DNA of 39,165 nucleotides, taken from NCBI GenBank assembly GCA_042573625.1, contig JBHPCZ010000025.1, positions 1 through 39,165 of the forward strand. Direction: 5' to 3'. The notes beneath the pieces were generated by a model. The model saw only the letters and a program-made list of their open reading frames with translations, had not been told where the DNA came from and did not search any database. The stretch's first letter is position 1, and every line of letters starts with the position of its first letter. Source of the stretch: JBHPCZ01 sp042573625 (GTDB lineage Bacteria; Desulfobacterota; Desulfobacteria; Desulfobacterales; UBA11574). Made by a program: the position numbers and the translations under genes. This document shows positions 23,794 through 32,535 of this stretch, piece by piece.

Positions 23794-26700
23794 TTACTGT
23801 ATCATGTTAAATATATCCTTATAATATAATATCTTATTCAAGGGAACCCTGAAGTTTACATCAAGGCCTATACCCTGGAAAACCGATTCCTTACCGCCGG
23901 CTTCAATTTTTGCAAAGTTACCGATCTCTTTATTGTAAACAAAGGGCAGGGGATGAGCGGGTTTGCCGTCGAACTGCAGCCGCAACAGCACATCTTCTCC
24001 TATTGATACAATATTCATTTTTGCCCATTGATAATCATAATCTTTCAATGCTTCCCTGGCAAGCTCTATTTGCGCGTATTGCGGTGTGTCGGGCGGAATA
24101 CCGGCGGTAAATATTTCTGTTCCTGTCACACGGATCGACCCCCCTTCGCCGGGGGTGGAAAAAAGGAAACCGTCATTAAAACGTATTTGTCCATTTTCAA
24201 TTGTGATGGGCAACCTGCCGCTTAGCGTCCCGTTTCCTTTCGCATTTACGGAACCGAACTGTTCAAGAATTTTTGCAAATTTTAAACGATCGCAATATAA
24301 AATCAGATCGTAATCACTCACCCCGGGGTAAATCCTCATGGCCTGCGTATACACATTCCCATCACACCAGTTGAAACCGCTTTTTTCTATGAAAAATGAT
24401 TTAGGGGATTCTATTTGAAAAACAATCTTACCGTTACTGGCACTTAATTCGCCCAGTGACGCCTTTTCAAAACTGAATTCCTGCTTTGGCGCGCTGCGCA
24501 TGTTAAACAGATCCGTCAGAGAGAGTGAAGCCCGGATACCTTCCATTGCGGCCTTTTTTTCTTTGAGCATCAGGTTTGCATTATTTAAGATTGCATTTAA
24601 TGTGCCTTTCATCCCGGTTGTGTCGAAAGTCAAAGCACCGTTCAGTCCGAGTTCTCCATTAAGGGTCGCCCCTGTTGCCGATGGAAAAAATTGCCCCAGA
24701 TCTATGTCAGAAGCGGTTTTGTAATTGTTCAGCGTGAAATGAATTTCGGATTTGTAGTCTTTGGGCTCAAAAGTTTCAGCCGTGCCGTTAACATCGAAAA
24801 CCAGGTCCGGGAGAAGACTGCTGGTGTACGCGCCGTTGAAAACAAGCCCCAGGTCTTTTTGTTGAATGGTTCCATTTGCAGAACCCAGGTTCCGATTTTT
24901 CCATTCCAGTTTCTTTATGGAAAATTTCCCTTGTTGGCCCGTACCGTTCAAAGGCCACTGAAACGGCACAGATCCATGGATTCCATCAATTTTTACTATG
25001 GGTTTCGACATCGTGATTCCAATATCTTCAACTTTGAAAAGACCGCCGGATTGCATGGTGCGGTCCTTTTCCTCCCGAACTTTTCCCACCAACGATGCGC
25101 TGGGAATGTTCATATTTAGAGACGGCGTTTTAAAAATCGTGTCCGATGCCTTGAGTTCATAAGAAGCAAATTTCATGCATATTTTTGGAGAAGCGTCCAA
25201 GCCGCCTTTGCCATTCAGAGACAAGGCGGGTATTTGAAGTGTCGCAGAGGGTGTCAATGCTTTAACATCAGATGCCTCGATTTTATAAGTGGCCGAAACT
25301 TCCGGATTTATTCCCGAATGACTGAATCCGCCGCTGCCGATCAAGGACAGGTAGGGTATTTGAAGCGTCCCGGATCTTGCGGTGGTTTTAACATCAGATG
25401 CGACAATTTGATATGTTGTTGACACTTTCGGGTGTTTTCCCGAATGGCTGAACCCGCCGTTACCTTTCATGGAAATAGAGGGAATCTGAACAGTAGTAGA
25501 TTGTGTTACGGCTTTAATATCCGATGCCGCAATTTTATAAGTTGATGAAATCTTGGTATGTTTTTCCGAATGGTTGAAGCCTGCGTTTCCTTTCAGAGAT
25601 ATTGAGGGCGTCTGCAGGACTGCTGAATTCGTCGATACTTTGACTTGAGACGCGACAACTTTGTATGCTGCAAATCCCTTTGAATTTACACCTTTTCCAG
25701 TAATATTGATTGCAGGGGGGTCGACAAAAACGTCGAAATTGTTGATGCGGAATTTGCAGCTTTTTGTAGCAGCGGTCTTTTTACCATCACCCGCACTCTC
25801 AATCCGGAAGTTCCATCGACCATCTTTTTCCAGTTTCGCGGAAAAATTGGATTTCAGGTCAAGGGGCGACAGCACGGCGATGGGGACGGTTTGATTGCCG
25901 TTGAATTCTTTCATTGAAATGTCAAACTGGCCTGAACCGGCAGCAGCATCTTGAGAAAATTTCAAATCGCACGACATGCCGGAAATCAGCATGGAGATGG
26001 GTGACACAGATGATATCGGGGAGATTGAAGATGCAAAGACCCTCCATTCTTTCCCTTCCTGGGTGTTGATTTCAATTCTAAACGGCGGTTCTTTTTTGTG
26101 CAGATCTTTCACATATTTCAGCCTCAAATTGTCATAGGCCATCTCAGCGGTTTGAAACTGGCATGTAGCAGATGTCGAGGATAGTGTAAAAGGCTGATAT
26201 TGAAAAGTTGTTTTTCCTTCTATATCAACTTCTCCGGACAAGGCCAGCCCTGGAATCAGCTTTGCGTAATCAGAAAACCTTTCAAGATGAAGCCGCTTTG
26301 CTTCAAAATCCAGAAGAATTCTCTTTTTAAGAAGATGAATATTCGATGCTAAAACGATTTTTTGGCCACGGGGATAGAGCCGTATATCGCAGTCGAACTC
26401 GTTCGGGTAGGGTGCGCTCCGGTCTTTTTTTCCAGGAAGAATTTCAAATTCAATGGGGAGTCTTAATCGCTTTCCCTTCCACTCGAAAACAATCAGTGCA
26501 TTTTTAATTTCCAGGCGTTTGATCACCAACGGCGGCGTGGTGTTTACGGATGACGGTGCTTTGTTATCTGATGATTGGAAATGGGCTAAAAAAGTTTTTA
26601 AATCAAATTGCTGGATGATAAATTCCCCATCTTTATATTCGCAGGACAGCTCAATTCCATTAAAGGCAATCCTTTCTATCTCCATTCTGTAAAGTCCGGA

Positions 26701-26973
26701 GGGAGAATAATCGATCTGTACGGCAGCGATGGAGAGCGCCGGGTTCTTTTGATCGCCAATCCGCAAAGACCCCAGGTCGGCTCCGGAGAAATCGATTCTG
26801 CGCACTTTAAAGGCGTATTCTGAAATTCCCGCCTTGCGGACCATTTCAGGAAGTAACTTGGATTCCACATAATTTGGAATGTGGAGGTAGGCATAGGCGA
26901 GTGCGACAACAAGAACGAGAATGCCAAGTAGAGATGAAAAACCGAAAATGATAATATTGCGTTTTGAAAACAT
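23794..26973 (-). CDS. ydbH: YdbH-like AsmA-family intermembrane lipid transport protein
   Basis: 1059 residues: one N-terminal membrane helix (NIIIFGFSSLLGILVLVVAL near 6-25) and a long beta-rich periplasmic body. The C-terminus has family-typical SGRLPITIENGQIRFNDGFL and PGEGGSIRVTG. YdbH acts with TamB and YhdP type proteins in carrying phospholipids from the inner to the outer membrane. With YnbE and YdbL directly downstream, the assignment is strong. Unusual feature: the central part (DNA 25114-25617) holds four consecutive 42-residue repeats with consensus (L/V)QIPSxSLxGxGGFSHS, then VSxTYKIxASDVK. It is somewhat longer than E. coli YdbH (about 880 residues), and the repeats account for much of the excess. 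Confidence 0.88.
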   Translation of the reverse strand: MFSKRNIIIFGFSSLLGILVLVVALAYAYLHIPNYVESKLLPEMVRKAGISEYAFKVRRIDFSGADLGSLRIGDQKNPALSIAAVQIDYSPSGLYRMEIERIAFNGIELSCEYKDGEFIIQQFDLKTFLAHFQSSDNKAPSSVNTTPPLVIKRLEIKNALIVFEWKGKRLRLPIEFEILPGKKDRSAPYPNEFDCDIRLYPRGQKIVLASNIHLLKKRILLDFEAKRLHLERFSDYAKLIPGLALSGEVDIEGKTTFQYQPFTLSSTSATCQFQTAEMAYDNLRLKYVKDLHKKEPPFRIEINTQEGKEWRVFASSISPISSVSPISMLISGMSCDLKFSQDAAAGSGQFDISMKEFNGNQTVPIAVLSPLDLKSNFSAKLEKDGRWNFRIESAGDGKKTAATKSCKFRINNFDVFVDPPAINITGKGVNSKGFAAYKVVASQVKVSTNSAVLQTPSISLKGNAGFNHSEKHTKISSTYKIAASDIKAVTQSTTVQIPSISMKGNGGFSHSGKHPKVSTTYQIVASDVKTTARSGTLQIPYLSLIGSGGFSHSGINPEVSATYKIEASDVKALTPSATLQIPALSLNGKGGLDASPKICMKFASYELKASDTIFKTPSLNMNIPSASLVGKVREEKDRTMQSGGLFKVEDIGITMSKPIVKIDGIHGSVPFQWPLNGTGQQGKFSIKKLEWKNRNLGSANGTIQQKDLGLVFNGAYTSSLLPDLVFDVNGTAETFEPKDYKSEIHFTLNNYKTASDIDLGQFFPSATGATLNGELGLNGALTFDTTGMKGTLNAILNNANLMLKEKKAAMEGIRASLSLTDLFNMRSAPKQEFSFEKASLGELSASNGKIVFQIESPKSFFIEKSGFNWCDGNVYTQAMRIYPGVSDYDLILYCDRLKFAKILEQFGSVNAKGNGTLSGRLPITIENGQIRFNDGFLFSTPGEGGSIRVTGTEIFTAGIPPDTPQYAQIELAREALKDYDYQWAKMNIVSIGEDVLLRLQFDGKPAHPLPFVYNKEIGNFAKIEAGGKESVFQGIGLDVNFRVPLNKILYYKDIFNMIQ
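25114..25617 (-). repeat. Four in-frame 126-bp tandem repeats inside ydbH
   Basis: Units at 25617-25492, 25491-25366, 25365-25240 and 25239-25114, each 42 codons with no gaps. Each begins (L/V)Q-(I/T)-P and contains the pattern GxGGFxHS and YxIxASD. The last unit is the most diverged, and partial units flank the array (KVVASQVKVSTNSAV before, MNIPSASLVGKV after). The first three are similar enough at DNA level to suggest expansion by recombination. Confidence 0.85.
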
Positions 26974-27041
26974 ATTTGCAGGATGATAACTGGATCATAC
27001 CCTAATTGAGCGTAAACAAAACCGAGAACGATCATACAGGG

Positions 27042-28058
27042 TCATACGTTAAATCGAAATTTGATAACATCTCCATCCTGAACCGGATAGGTTTTGCCCT
27101 CGAGTCTTACGGCCCCTTTTTTTCTTGCCTCAGGATAGGTTCCGGCATCCATCAGATCATCAAAGGAGACGACCTCCGCCCGGATGAATCCTCTTTCCAT
27201 GTCTGAATGAATGACCCCGGCGGCGTCAACGGCCCGGGTTTCCTTTTTCACTGTCCATGCTCTCACCTCGGCGCCTTCCACTGTAAAAAAGGAGATAACC
27301 CCGAGATATTCATAAGACTCCTTGATGACCCTGTCCTTGGCCGACGCGCTGATGCCGAACTCCGCCAGGAAATCCTCTGCCTCTTCATCTGACATTTGGG
27401 CAAGTTCCTGCTCAAGTTTTCCGCGGATAACCATACACTTTTGTGCGAGAATCAAGTCTCCTCCTTCAGGAATATGATCATCTTCATCATCATTGTTAAA
27501 CAAGATCAGCATGGGTTTTGCTGAAATAAAAGCAAACCCTTTAAGGGAAGGTGCTGCGGAAAGATTGGGAAACTTTCGTATAGGGAGCTCGTTTTCCAGG
27601 TTTTCCCGGCATTTATTTAATAGCGCAACCTCCTCAGGATCAATCTTTTTGCCGCGTTGTTTTTCGAGACGCTCAAAGCGATTTTCAACAGCCATAAGAT
27701 CGGCAAGGATCAGCTCCTGGTCGAGGTCAAGGATATCGCTGTGTGGTGTTGGGGGCTGGAGGCCGTATCCGCTGAAGTTCCGGACCACATTGAGCAACGC
27801 GTCACAATCTCTGACCCGATTCCAGATGTTAGGGTCCTTTTTTTGGCCCATTATGCCCGGAAGGAAATATTCAATCTGGGCATATATGTTCTTTTTGCGT
27901 TGATATATATCGTTTAACATCGACACACGTTTATCCGGGACCTGTATCGCAGCGATACGGTCCTCTCCTTTGAATCCCGCCTCAGAGATATTCCGGGTCA
28001 ATGCTTCAAATACCGTTGATTTCCCTGATCCGGGCAGGCCGATGATTCCGATTTTCAT
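27042..28058 (-). CDS. ychF: YchF/OLA1-family ATPase/GTPase
   Basis: 338 residues from ATG 28058, starting MKIGIIGLPGSGKSTVFEAL (P-loop GLPGSGKST). The start is supported by AGGAAA upstream and by the ATGA overlap with the preceding gene. The expected G4 position reads LFNNDDED, where NDDE fits the NxxE form used by YchF rather than NKxD of true GTPases. The C-terminal TGS/DUF933 region is present (GVISFFTVEGAEVRAWTVKK, and the end GKTYPVQDGDVIKFRFNV). YchF proteins bind ribosomes and affect stress responses. The sequence is rather diverged in the switch region, so it may be a YchF-like paralogue. Confidence 0.88.
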   Translation of the reverse strand: MKIGIIGLPGSGKSTVFEALTRNISEAGFKGEDRIAAIQVPDKRVSMLNDIYQRKKNIYAQIEYFLPGIMGQKKDPNIWNRVRDCDALLNVVRNFSGYGLQPPTPHSDILDLDQELILADLMAVENRFERLEKQRGKKIDPEEVALLNKCRENLENELPIRKFPNLSAAPSLKGFAFISAKPMLILFNNDDEDDHIPEGGDLILAQKCMVIRGKLEQELAQMSDEEAEDFLAEFGISASAKDRVIKESYEYLGVISFFTVEGAEVRAWTVKKETRAVDAAGVIHSDMERGFIRAEVVSFDDLMDAGTYPEARKKGAVRLEGKTYPVQDGDVIKFRFNV

Positions 28059-28387
28059 TTTTGAGTTTCCTGACCGGGTTCCCACCAGTCCGGCGTTTTG
28101 GGTTGTCTGAATGTTTTCCCTTCAAATTTCTTGTGACCAAAATAAATGCAGACAACCTTTTCATTTCCTACATACAAGAGGGATCCGAAGTTGTTTTCGG
28201 AGACATGATCTGCAATTCTAGTAAATATATTCTTCATACGGGGGTGGTTTTTCTCACTTTTTATATATATGGCATTATCCTTCCACCCCACCTTCTCAAA
28301 GCATTTTTCCAAGTCTTTTTTGAGGATATCAAAGTCCCTTTTTGAAATACCGTTGATCGTGCCAAGAATAATGCTCTGGGAAGCCAT
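28055..28387 (-). CDS. Conserved-looking small protein coupled to ychF
   Basis: 110 residues, not recognised. It starts MASQSIILGTINGISKRDFD and ends with a polar WWEPGQETQK tail. AGGAGG lies upstream of the ATG. Its TGA overlaps the ychF ATG (28055-28058), so the two are translationally coupled. The predicted fold is alpha/beta without obvious catalytic motifs. Confidence 0.72.
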   Translation of the reverse strand: MASQSIILGTINGISKRDFDILKKDLEKCFEKVGWKDNAIYIKSEKNHPRMKNIFTRIADHVSENNFGSLLYVGNEKVVCIYFGHKKFEGKTFRQPKTPDWWEPGQETQK

Positions 28388-28643
28388 AATATATATTTCC
28401 TCCTAGCTGTTAAATATGATTCAATATAGCATTATCCTTGCCCAAAATAAATGATTGATGTTGTTAAAACAGACTGCGCATGTTCCCAAACCGAAATTTT
28501 TTTCATAAAGCGCACCAGCAGAGGTGGAATAGCGCAGGCGCAGAGGATGTCATACTGAAGATAATGGATGTCTGGAGCAGCCCTTAAAATGCGGCGGTTA
28601 TGGCATTGAATGAACCCCGGTAGATCAATATGAGAAATTCGGA

Positions 28644-29291
28644 TTAAACCCTGTCCGTCTTTCTTTCAGGCTGGTTCTTATAAAAATGGTAATACTGAAA
28701 AACTTTTTTAATATAATATTTTGTCGATTTGTAAGGTGGAACACCCTGATACTTTCTGACGGTTCTGCTTCCGGCATTGTAAGCGGCAAGTGCCAGTTTA
28801 ACATCCCCGTCAAATTGGTTCACGAGATTTTTAAAGTATCTGACACCGCCTTTTATATTTTGCTCGGGATTGAAGCTGTCTTCCACACCGAGTGCCTCGG
28901 CGGTTCTGGGCATGAGTTGCATCAGGCCCTTTGCGCCTCTTTTGGAAATGGCATTGGGGTTGTAACTGGATTCCGCCTTGATGATCGCCTTGATTAAAGC
29001 GGGATCAACCTGATGGTTATGAGCAGCCTGAACGATAATGGGATGGAAGAGGTGCTCTTTTTTATGTTTATATATGGGTTCCGGACTGTATTCGGGGAGG
29101 TTATCCGTATCTGTTTCAATTGCAGAAGGGGACGGCACGGCCTCAGATATCAACGGCTTATCGATGACGGGCTTGACCCTATTTCGGCTGCTTTTAAAGC
29201 CGGGGGCAAGCAGGAAAAAAATAACCGCGGCAACGATTATTTTCTGGGCGAGAATAGTTATAAACGGATTAATGGGCAACTCCTCATCCAT
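28644..29291 (-). CDS. Membrane-anchored SLT-type lytic transglycosylase
   Basis: 215 residues from ATG 29291, chosen because AAGGAGGT lies 5 bases upstream (a longer frame to 29327 has no support). An N-terminal membrane helix (ITILAQKIIVAAVIFFLLAP near 10-29) is followed by a Pro/Ser-rich linker. The lysozyme-like SLT domain (about 88-205) shows the catalytic Glu in IIKAESSYNPNAISKRGAKG, then GLMQLMPRTAEALGV and LALAAYNAGSRTV. It cleaves peptidoglycan glycan strands in the periplasm. It is close to MltC/Slt-like domains, but no subfamily is assigned. Confidence 0.93.
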   Translation of the reverse strand: MDEELPINPFITILAQKIIVAAVIFFLLAPGFKSSRNRVKPVIDKPLISEAVPSPSAIETDTDNLPEYSPEPIYKHKKEHLFHPIIVQAAHNHQVDPALIKAIIKAESSYNPNAISKRGAKGLMQLMPRTAEALGVEDSFNPEQNIKGGVRYFKNLVNQFDGDVKLALAAYNAGSRTVRKYQGVPPYKSTKYYIKKVFQYYHFYKNQPERKTDRV

Positions 29292-29638
29292 TAATGACCT
29301 CCTTATACAACATACCGCTATTATCATGAAATGTTTAAGAAAGCGGTTGAATTTTTAGCAAATAATATTTTTTAGTTATTGTAGATCAGTGCATATTGTG
29401 TGTCAAGTGAAAAAGTACACTATATATAGTAGTATAAAGCGCCAGCCATCAAAGAATCACCGGTGGCATTTATCACATAAAATAAAAAAAACGGCCCCTA
29501 ACTCATTGACCGTTTATGGAACACATTTTTTTCTGATCTACCAGGTTCGAATTCCAAATCGATTCGGCACAACAAAAATTGAAATTGCCTTTACTGTATG
29601 CTATACGCTGTTGTCAATACTGTTTTGAAGGGTCACAC
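29292..29638. other. Divergent intergenic region
   Basis: This AT-rich spacer lies between divergent genes and should hold promoters for both. A perfect 12-bp palindrome ACTATATATAGT lies at 29419-29430, and AACGG...CCGTT at about 29490-29515. GGTTCGAATTCC near 29544 mimics a tRNA T-arm, but no acceptor or anticodon arm is found. No gene is supported. Confidence 0.4.
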
Positions 29639-30100
29639 ATGAACTCACTGGATGACCGATCCTATTTTTTCGATCCGGGGATATATTTTGAGTGTCAAAG
29701 CTGTGGAAGTTGCTGCACCGGAGACCCGGGGTCTATTTATGTTGAGAGAGATGATATTTCACGCATCGCTCAGCACCTCAACCTTCCGAGTTCACATCTT
29801 ATAGATAAATATCTCTATCCGCACAAGAACAGCTATAGTATCCTGGAAGATTCTGACGGGCGGTGCCTGTTTTATGAAGGTGACGGCTGCAGAATCTATC
29901 CGGTTCGCCCCAATCAGTGCTCAACGTATCCTTTCTGGTTTGAAAATTTACGATCACTTAAAGAATGGCGACGGGTATCCCGGGAGTGCCCGGGAATCGG
30001 CTGCGGTTCGTTCTATTCCAAAGAACAGGTTCTTGAGATTGTACGTTCAAACATGGATACGGTTTTAAAAAGCCGCATCACATGCAACAAAAAATATTAA
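29639..30100 (+). CDS. YkgJ-family Cys-cluster (zinc/iron-chelating) protein
   Basis: 153 residues from ATG 29639, preceded by AAGGG. The YkgJ/CxxCxxCC signature is FECQSCGSCCTGDPG near residues 18-29. Further conserved positions are GRCLFYEGDGCRIYPVRPNQ and CSTYPFW, then ECPGIGCG. Proteins of this group bind a metal or Fe-S cluster through about eight cysteines; the cellular role is not established. It is monocistronic by spacing. Confidence 0.88.
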   Translation: MNSLDDRSYFFDPGIYFECQSCGSCCTGDPGSIYVERDDISRIAQHLNLPSSHLIDKYLYPHKNSYSILEDSDGRCLFYEGDGCRIYPVRPNQCSTYPFWFENLRSLKEWRRVSRECPGIGCGSFYSKEQVLEIVRSNMDTVLKSRITCNKKY

Positions 30101-30354
30101 TCAGATTAAAGTTGATTAAATTTTGGGAAGTATTACAATGTATTATTTAATAATCCAACACAATTTGCTAATGTCCAAAAGCTTCCTGCGGACAACTAAG
30201 CCGCATTTCTCATGAAGAATTTATTTTGGTCTTAAAAACAGTAAAAAACCGATATGAAATCAAAGGATTATATCAGGGACCGGGCAAAAGGGGACGTTTT
30301 TCACAGGTTTCAAAGAAAAACACACCGGCCTCTCAATGATATAAAGGATGTGTA

Positions 30355-31251
30355 ATGAAAAGCTGTGCAATTGTAGTTCTGCTGTTTTCGATAATATTTA
30401 TCGCACCTGCTTTCGGATATTGCGCTGAAAGGTATCCATTTATAGAACGGATGGAAAAGGGGAGCATCAACTGGACTGAAGGATATGTTGAGAGCAAGGG
30501 GATTGGAACGCCGCTGGAAAAACATTCCGGGAAGCAGAATCCAAACCCCAAAGCGTTATGGGCTGCAAAACAGGATGCTATCCATAATATTCTTGAGATC
30601 ATACAAGATGTTCGTATCGATTCAGCGACCACGGTTAAGGATTTTGCCGAGGAAAACGATGTCATTCGGTCCAAAGTTGAGAGTATGGCAAGGGAAGCCA
30701 GGGAAGTAGGAAAGGAATATCTATCCGACAGTACGGTAGTCGTTACGATGCAGATGAGCCTGCGTGGCGGTTTTGCTCAGCTCATTCTGCCCCAAGGCAT
30801 CAAACAGGTGGATTCGATCAAAGCCATCGTTCCCGCCCAGGAAACCGTCTCCCCTAAATCCTCAATACCATCCGACAACCCCGTAGTTCTTTATTCAGGA
30901 TTGGTGGTGGATGCCAGAGGGCTTGGCGCAAAGGCTGTCATGTCTCCAAAAATATTTGACGAGAATGGACAGGAAGTTTATGGCCCCACGTTTGTCAGCC
31001 GGGAATTTGCCGTTCAGCAGGGTATGAGCGAGTATGTAATGGACCTAACTGCAGCTCAAAGCAGCCCCAAGGTTGCCAGTACGCCCTTGACAGTAAGAGG
31101 TTTAAGGACGGAGAAACCCGGAGGTTCAAATATCATTATCAGTAATGCAGACGTTTCCAAGCTTAAAAGCGCTTCCGAGCATCTTTCCTTCCTGAAAAAA
31201 TGCCGTGTCGTTATTGTGGTCGATAGCCCGGGATCTAAAACTCAAAAATAA
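30355..31251 (+). CDS. Exported LPP20-like protein
   Basis: 298 residues with a signal peptide (KSCAIVVLLFSIIFIAPAFG, then YCAE). The region around KALWAAKQDAIHNILEIIQD resembles the LPP20 domain found in flagellar or outer-surface lipoproteins, but there is no clear lipobox. The second half contains VVLYSGLVVDARGLGAKAVM and SPKIFDENGQEVYGP, a pattern seen in exported proteins of deltaproteobacteria. The exact function is unknown. It ends only 7 bases from the convergent ahcY stop. Confidence 0.72.
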   Translation: MKSCAIVVLLFSIIFIAPAFGYCAERYPFIERMEKGSINWTEGYVESKGIGTPLEKHSGKQNPNPKALWAAKQDAIHNILEIIQDVRIDSATTVKDFAEENDVIRSKVESMAREAREVGKEYLSDSTVVVTMQMSLRGGFAQLILPQGIKQVDSIKAIVPAQETVSPKSSIPSDNPVVLYSGLVVDARGLGAKAVMSPKIFDENGQEVYGPTFVSREFAVQQGMSEYVMDLTAAQSSPKVASTPLTVRGLRTEKPGGSNIIISNADVSKLKSASEHLSFLKKCRVVIVVDSPGSKTQK

Positions 31252-31258
31252 AGCAGCG

Positions 31259-32515
31259 TTACGTCCCCATGGACCATGATGCCAGGTATTTTTTCTGTTC
31301 TGCCGTGAGTCTGTCAATTGAAATTCCCATGGCCTTCAGCTTTTGCCTGGCAATTTCCATGTCAATTTTCTGAGGGACCGGATAGACATCCACGTTAAGA
31401 GATGTTTTGCCCTTGGCCAGATATTCGGTGCACAGGGCCTGATTGGCGAAACTCATATCCATGACACTTGAAGGATGGCCCTCTGCCGCCGCAAGGTTGA
31501 TTAACCTTCCTTCACCCAGAACATTAATCCGTTTGCCATTTTCGAGGACATGCTCTTCCACGAAAGGTCTGATGGTTCTCTTGGATTTTGAAACGGTTTC
31601 CAATCCTTCAAGATCCAGCTCGACGTTGAAATGGCCGGAGTTGGATACAATGGCACCGTCCTTCATGACTTTGAAGTGTTCTTTCCGAATGACATTGATG
31701 TTTCCGGTAACGGTGCAGAAAAAATCACCGATTCTCGCGGCCTGCCGGATCGGCATGACGGTAAAACCCTCCATGACCGCTTCAAGGGCAACCGTCGGGT
31801 CGATCTCTGTGACAATAACATTGCCCCCCATTCCGCGTGCCCGCATGGCAAGGCCCCTGCCGCACCATCCATAGCCGCAGACCACAAAATTAGATCCCGC
31901 GATGAGCCGGTTCGTGGCCCGAATGATCCCGTCCATGGTGCTCTGTCCCGTACCGTAGCGATTGTCGAACAGGTGCTTGGTCCGGGCATCATTTACCGCT
32001 ATGATCGGGTATCGCAAAACGCCCTCTGCCGCCATACTCCTGAGTCGAATGATTCCGGTTGTGGTTTCTTCTGTCCCGCCTCTTACCCCTTTAAGGAGTT
32101 CCGTTCGTTCAGCGTGGATCGTGGAAACCAGGTCCGCGCCGTCATCCATGGTATAATGAGGTTTGGCATCCAGTACGGAATCTATGTGCTTATAATATGT
32201 TTGGGTATCTTCTCCGTTGATGGCAAAAACAGGAATTTTATCATGTTTGACAAGGGAGGCCGCCACATCATCCTGGGTGCTGAGAGGATTTGAGGCACAA
32301 AGAAAAACCCTGGCGCCACCCGCCTTTAGCGTCTGCATGAGTGAAGCGGTTTCAGTGGTAACATGTAGGCAGGCTGCTATGCGCAAGCCCTTTAAAGGTT
32401 TCTCCTTTGCAAACCTGTCCTTGATTCGGTTTAGAACCGGCATGTTTTGATTTGCCCATTCGATACGAAGGGCGCCGTCCTTAGCAAGTTTAATATCTTT
32501 GATATCGAAATCCAT
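31259..32515 (-). CDS. ahcY: S-adenosylhomocysteine hydrolase
   Basis: 418 residues from ATG 32515, with AAAGGAGA about 9 bases upstream; a longer frame to 32587 would overlap metK. It hydrolyses SAH to adenosine and homocysteine, completing the methyl cycle with MetK. The NAD-binding motif is VVCGYGWCGRGLAMRARGMG. Conserved segments include KAGGARVFLCASNPLSTQDD, NDARTKHLFDNRYGTGQS and the end region MDMSFANQALCTEYLAKG. The length fits the shorter archaeal/bacterial type. Start-to-stop spacing to metK is 20 bases, so they form an operon. Confidence 0.97.
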   Translation of the reverse strand: MDFDIKDIKLAKDGALRIEWANQNMPVLNRIKDRFAKEKPLKGLRIAACLHVTTETASLMQTLKAGGARVFLCASNPLSTQDDVAASLVKHDKIPVFAINGEDTQTYYKHIDSVLDAKPHYTMDDGADLVSTIHAERTELLKGVRGGTEETTTGIIRLRSMAAEGVLRYPIIAVNDARTKHLFDNRYGTGQSTMDGIIRATNRLIAGSNFVVCGYGWCGRGLAMRARGMGGNVIVTEIDPTVALEAVMEGFTVMPIRQAARIGDFFCTVTGNINVIRKEHFKVMKDGAIVSNSGHFNVELDLEGLETVSKSKRTIRPFVEEHVLENGKRINVLGEGRLINLAAAEGHPSSVMDMSFANQALCTEYLAKGKTSLNVDVYPVPQKIDMEIARQKLKAMGISIDRLTAEQKKYLASWSMGT

Positions 32516-32535
32516 TATATAATTATCTCCTTTAT

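Noticed and set aside
24028..26823. Several plus-strand frames opposite ydbH
   Set aside because: They are antisense shadows of the long ydbH frame with no start signals or recognisable motifs.
29530..29570. tRNA-like T-arm (GGTTCGAATTCC)
   Set aside because: The T-stem does not pair, and no acceptor, D or anticodon arm surrounds it.
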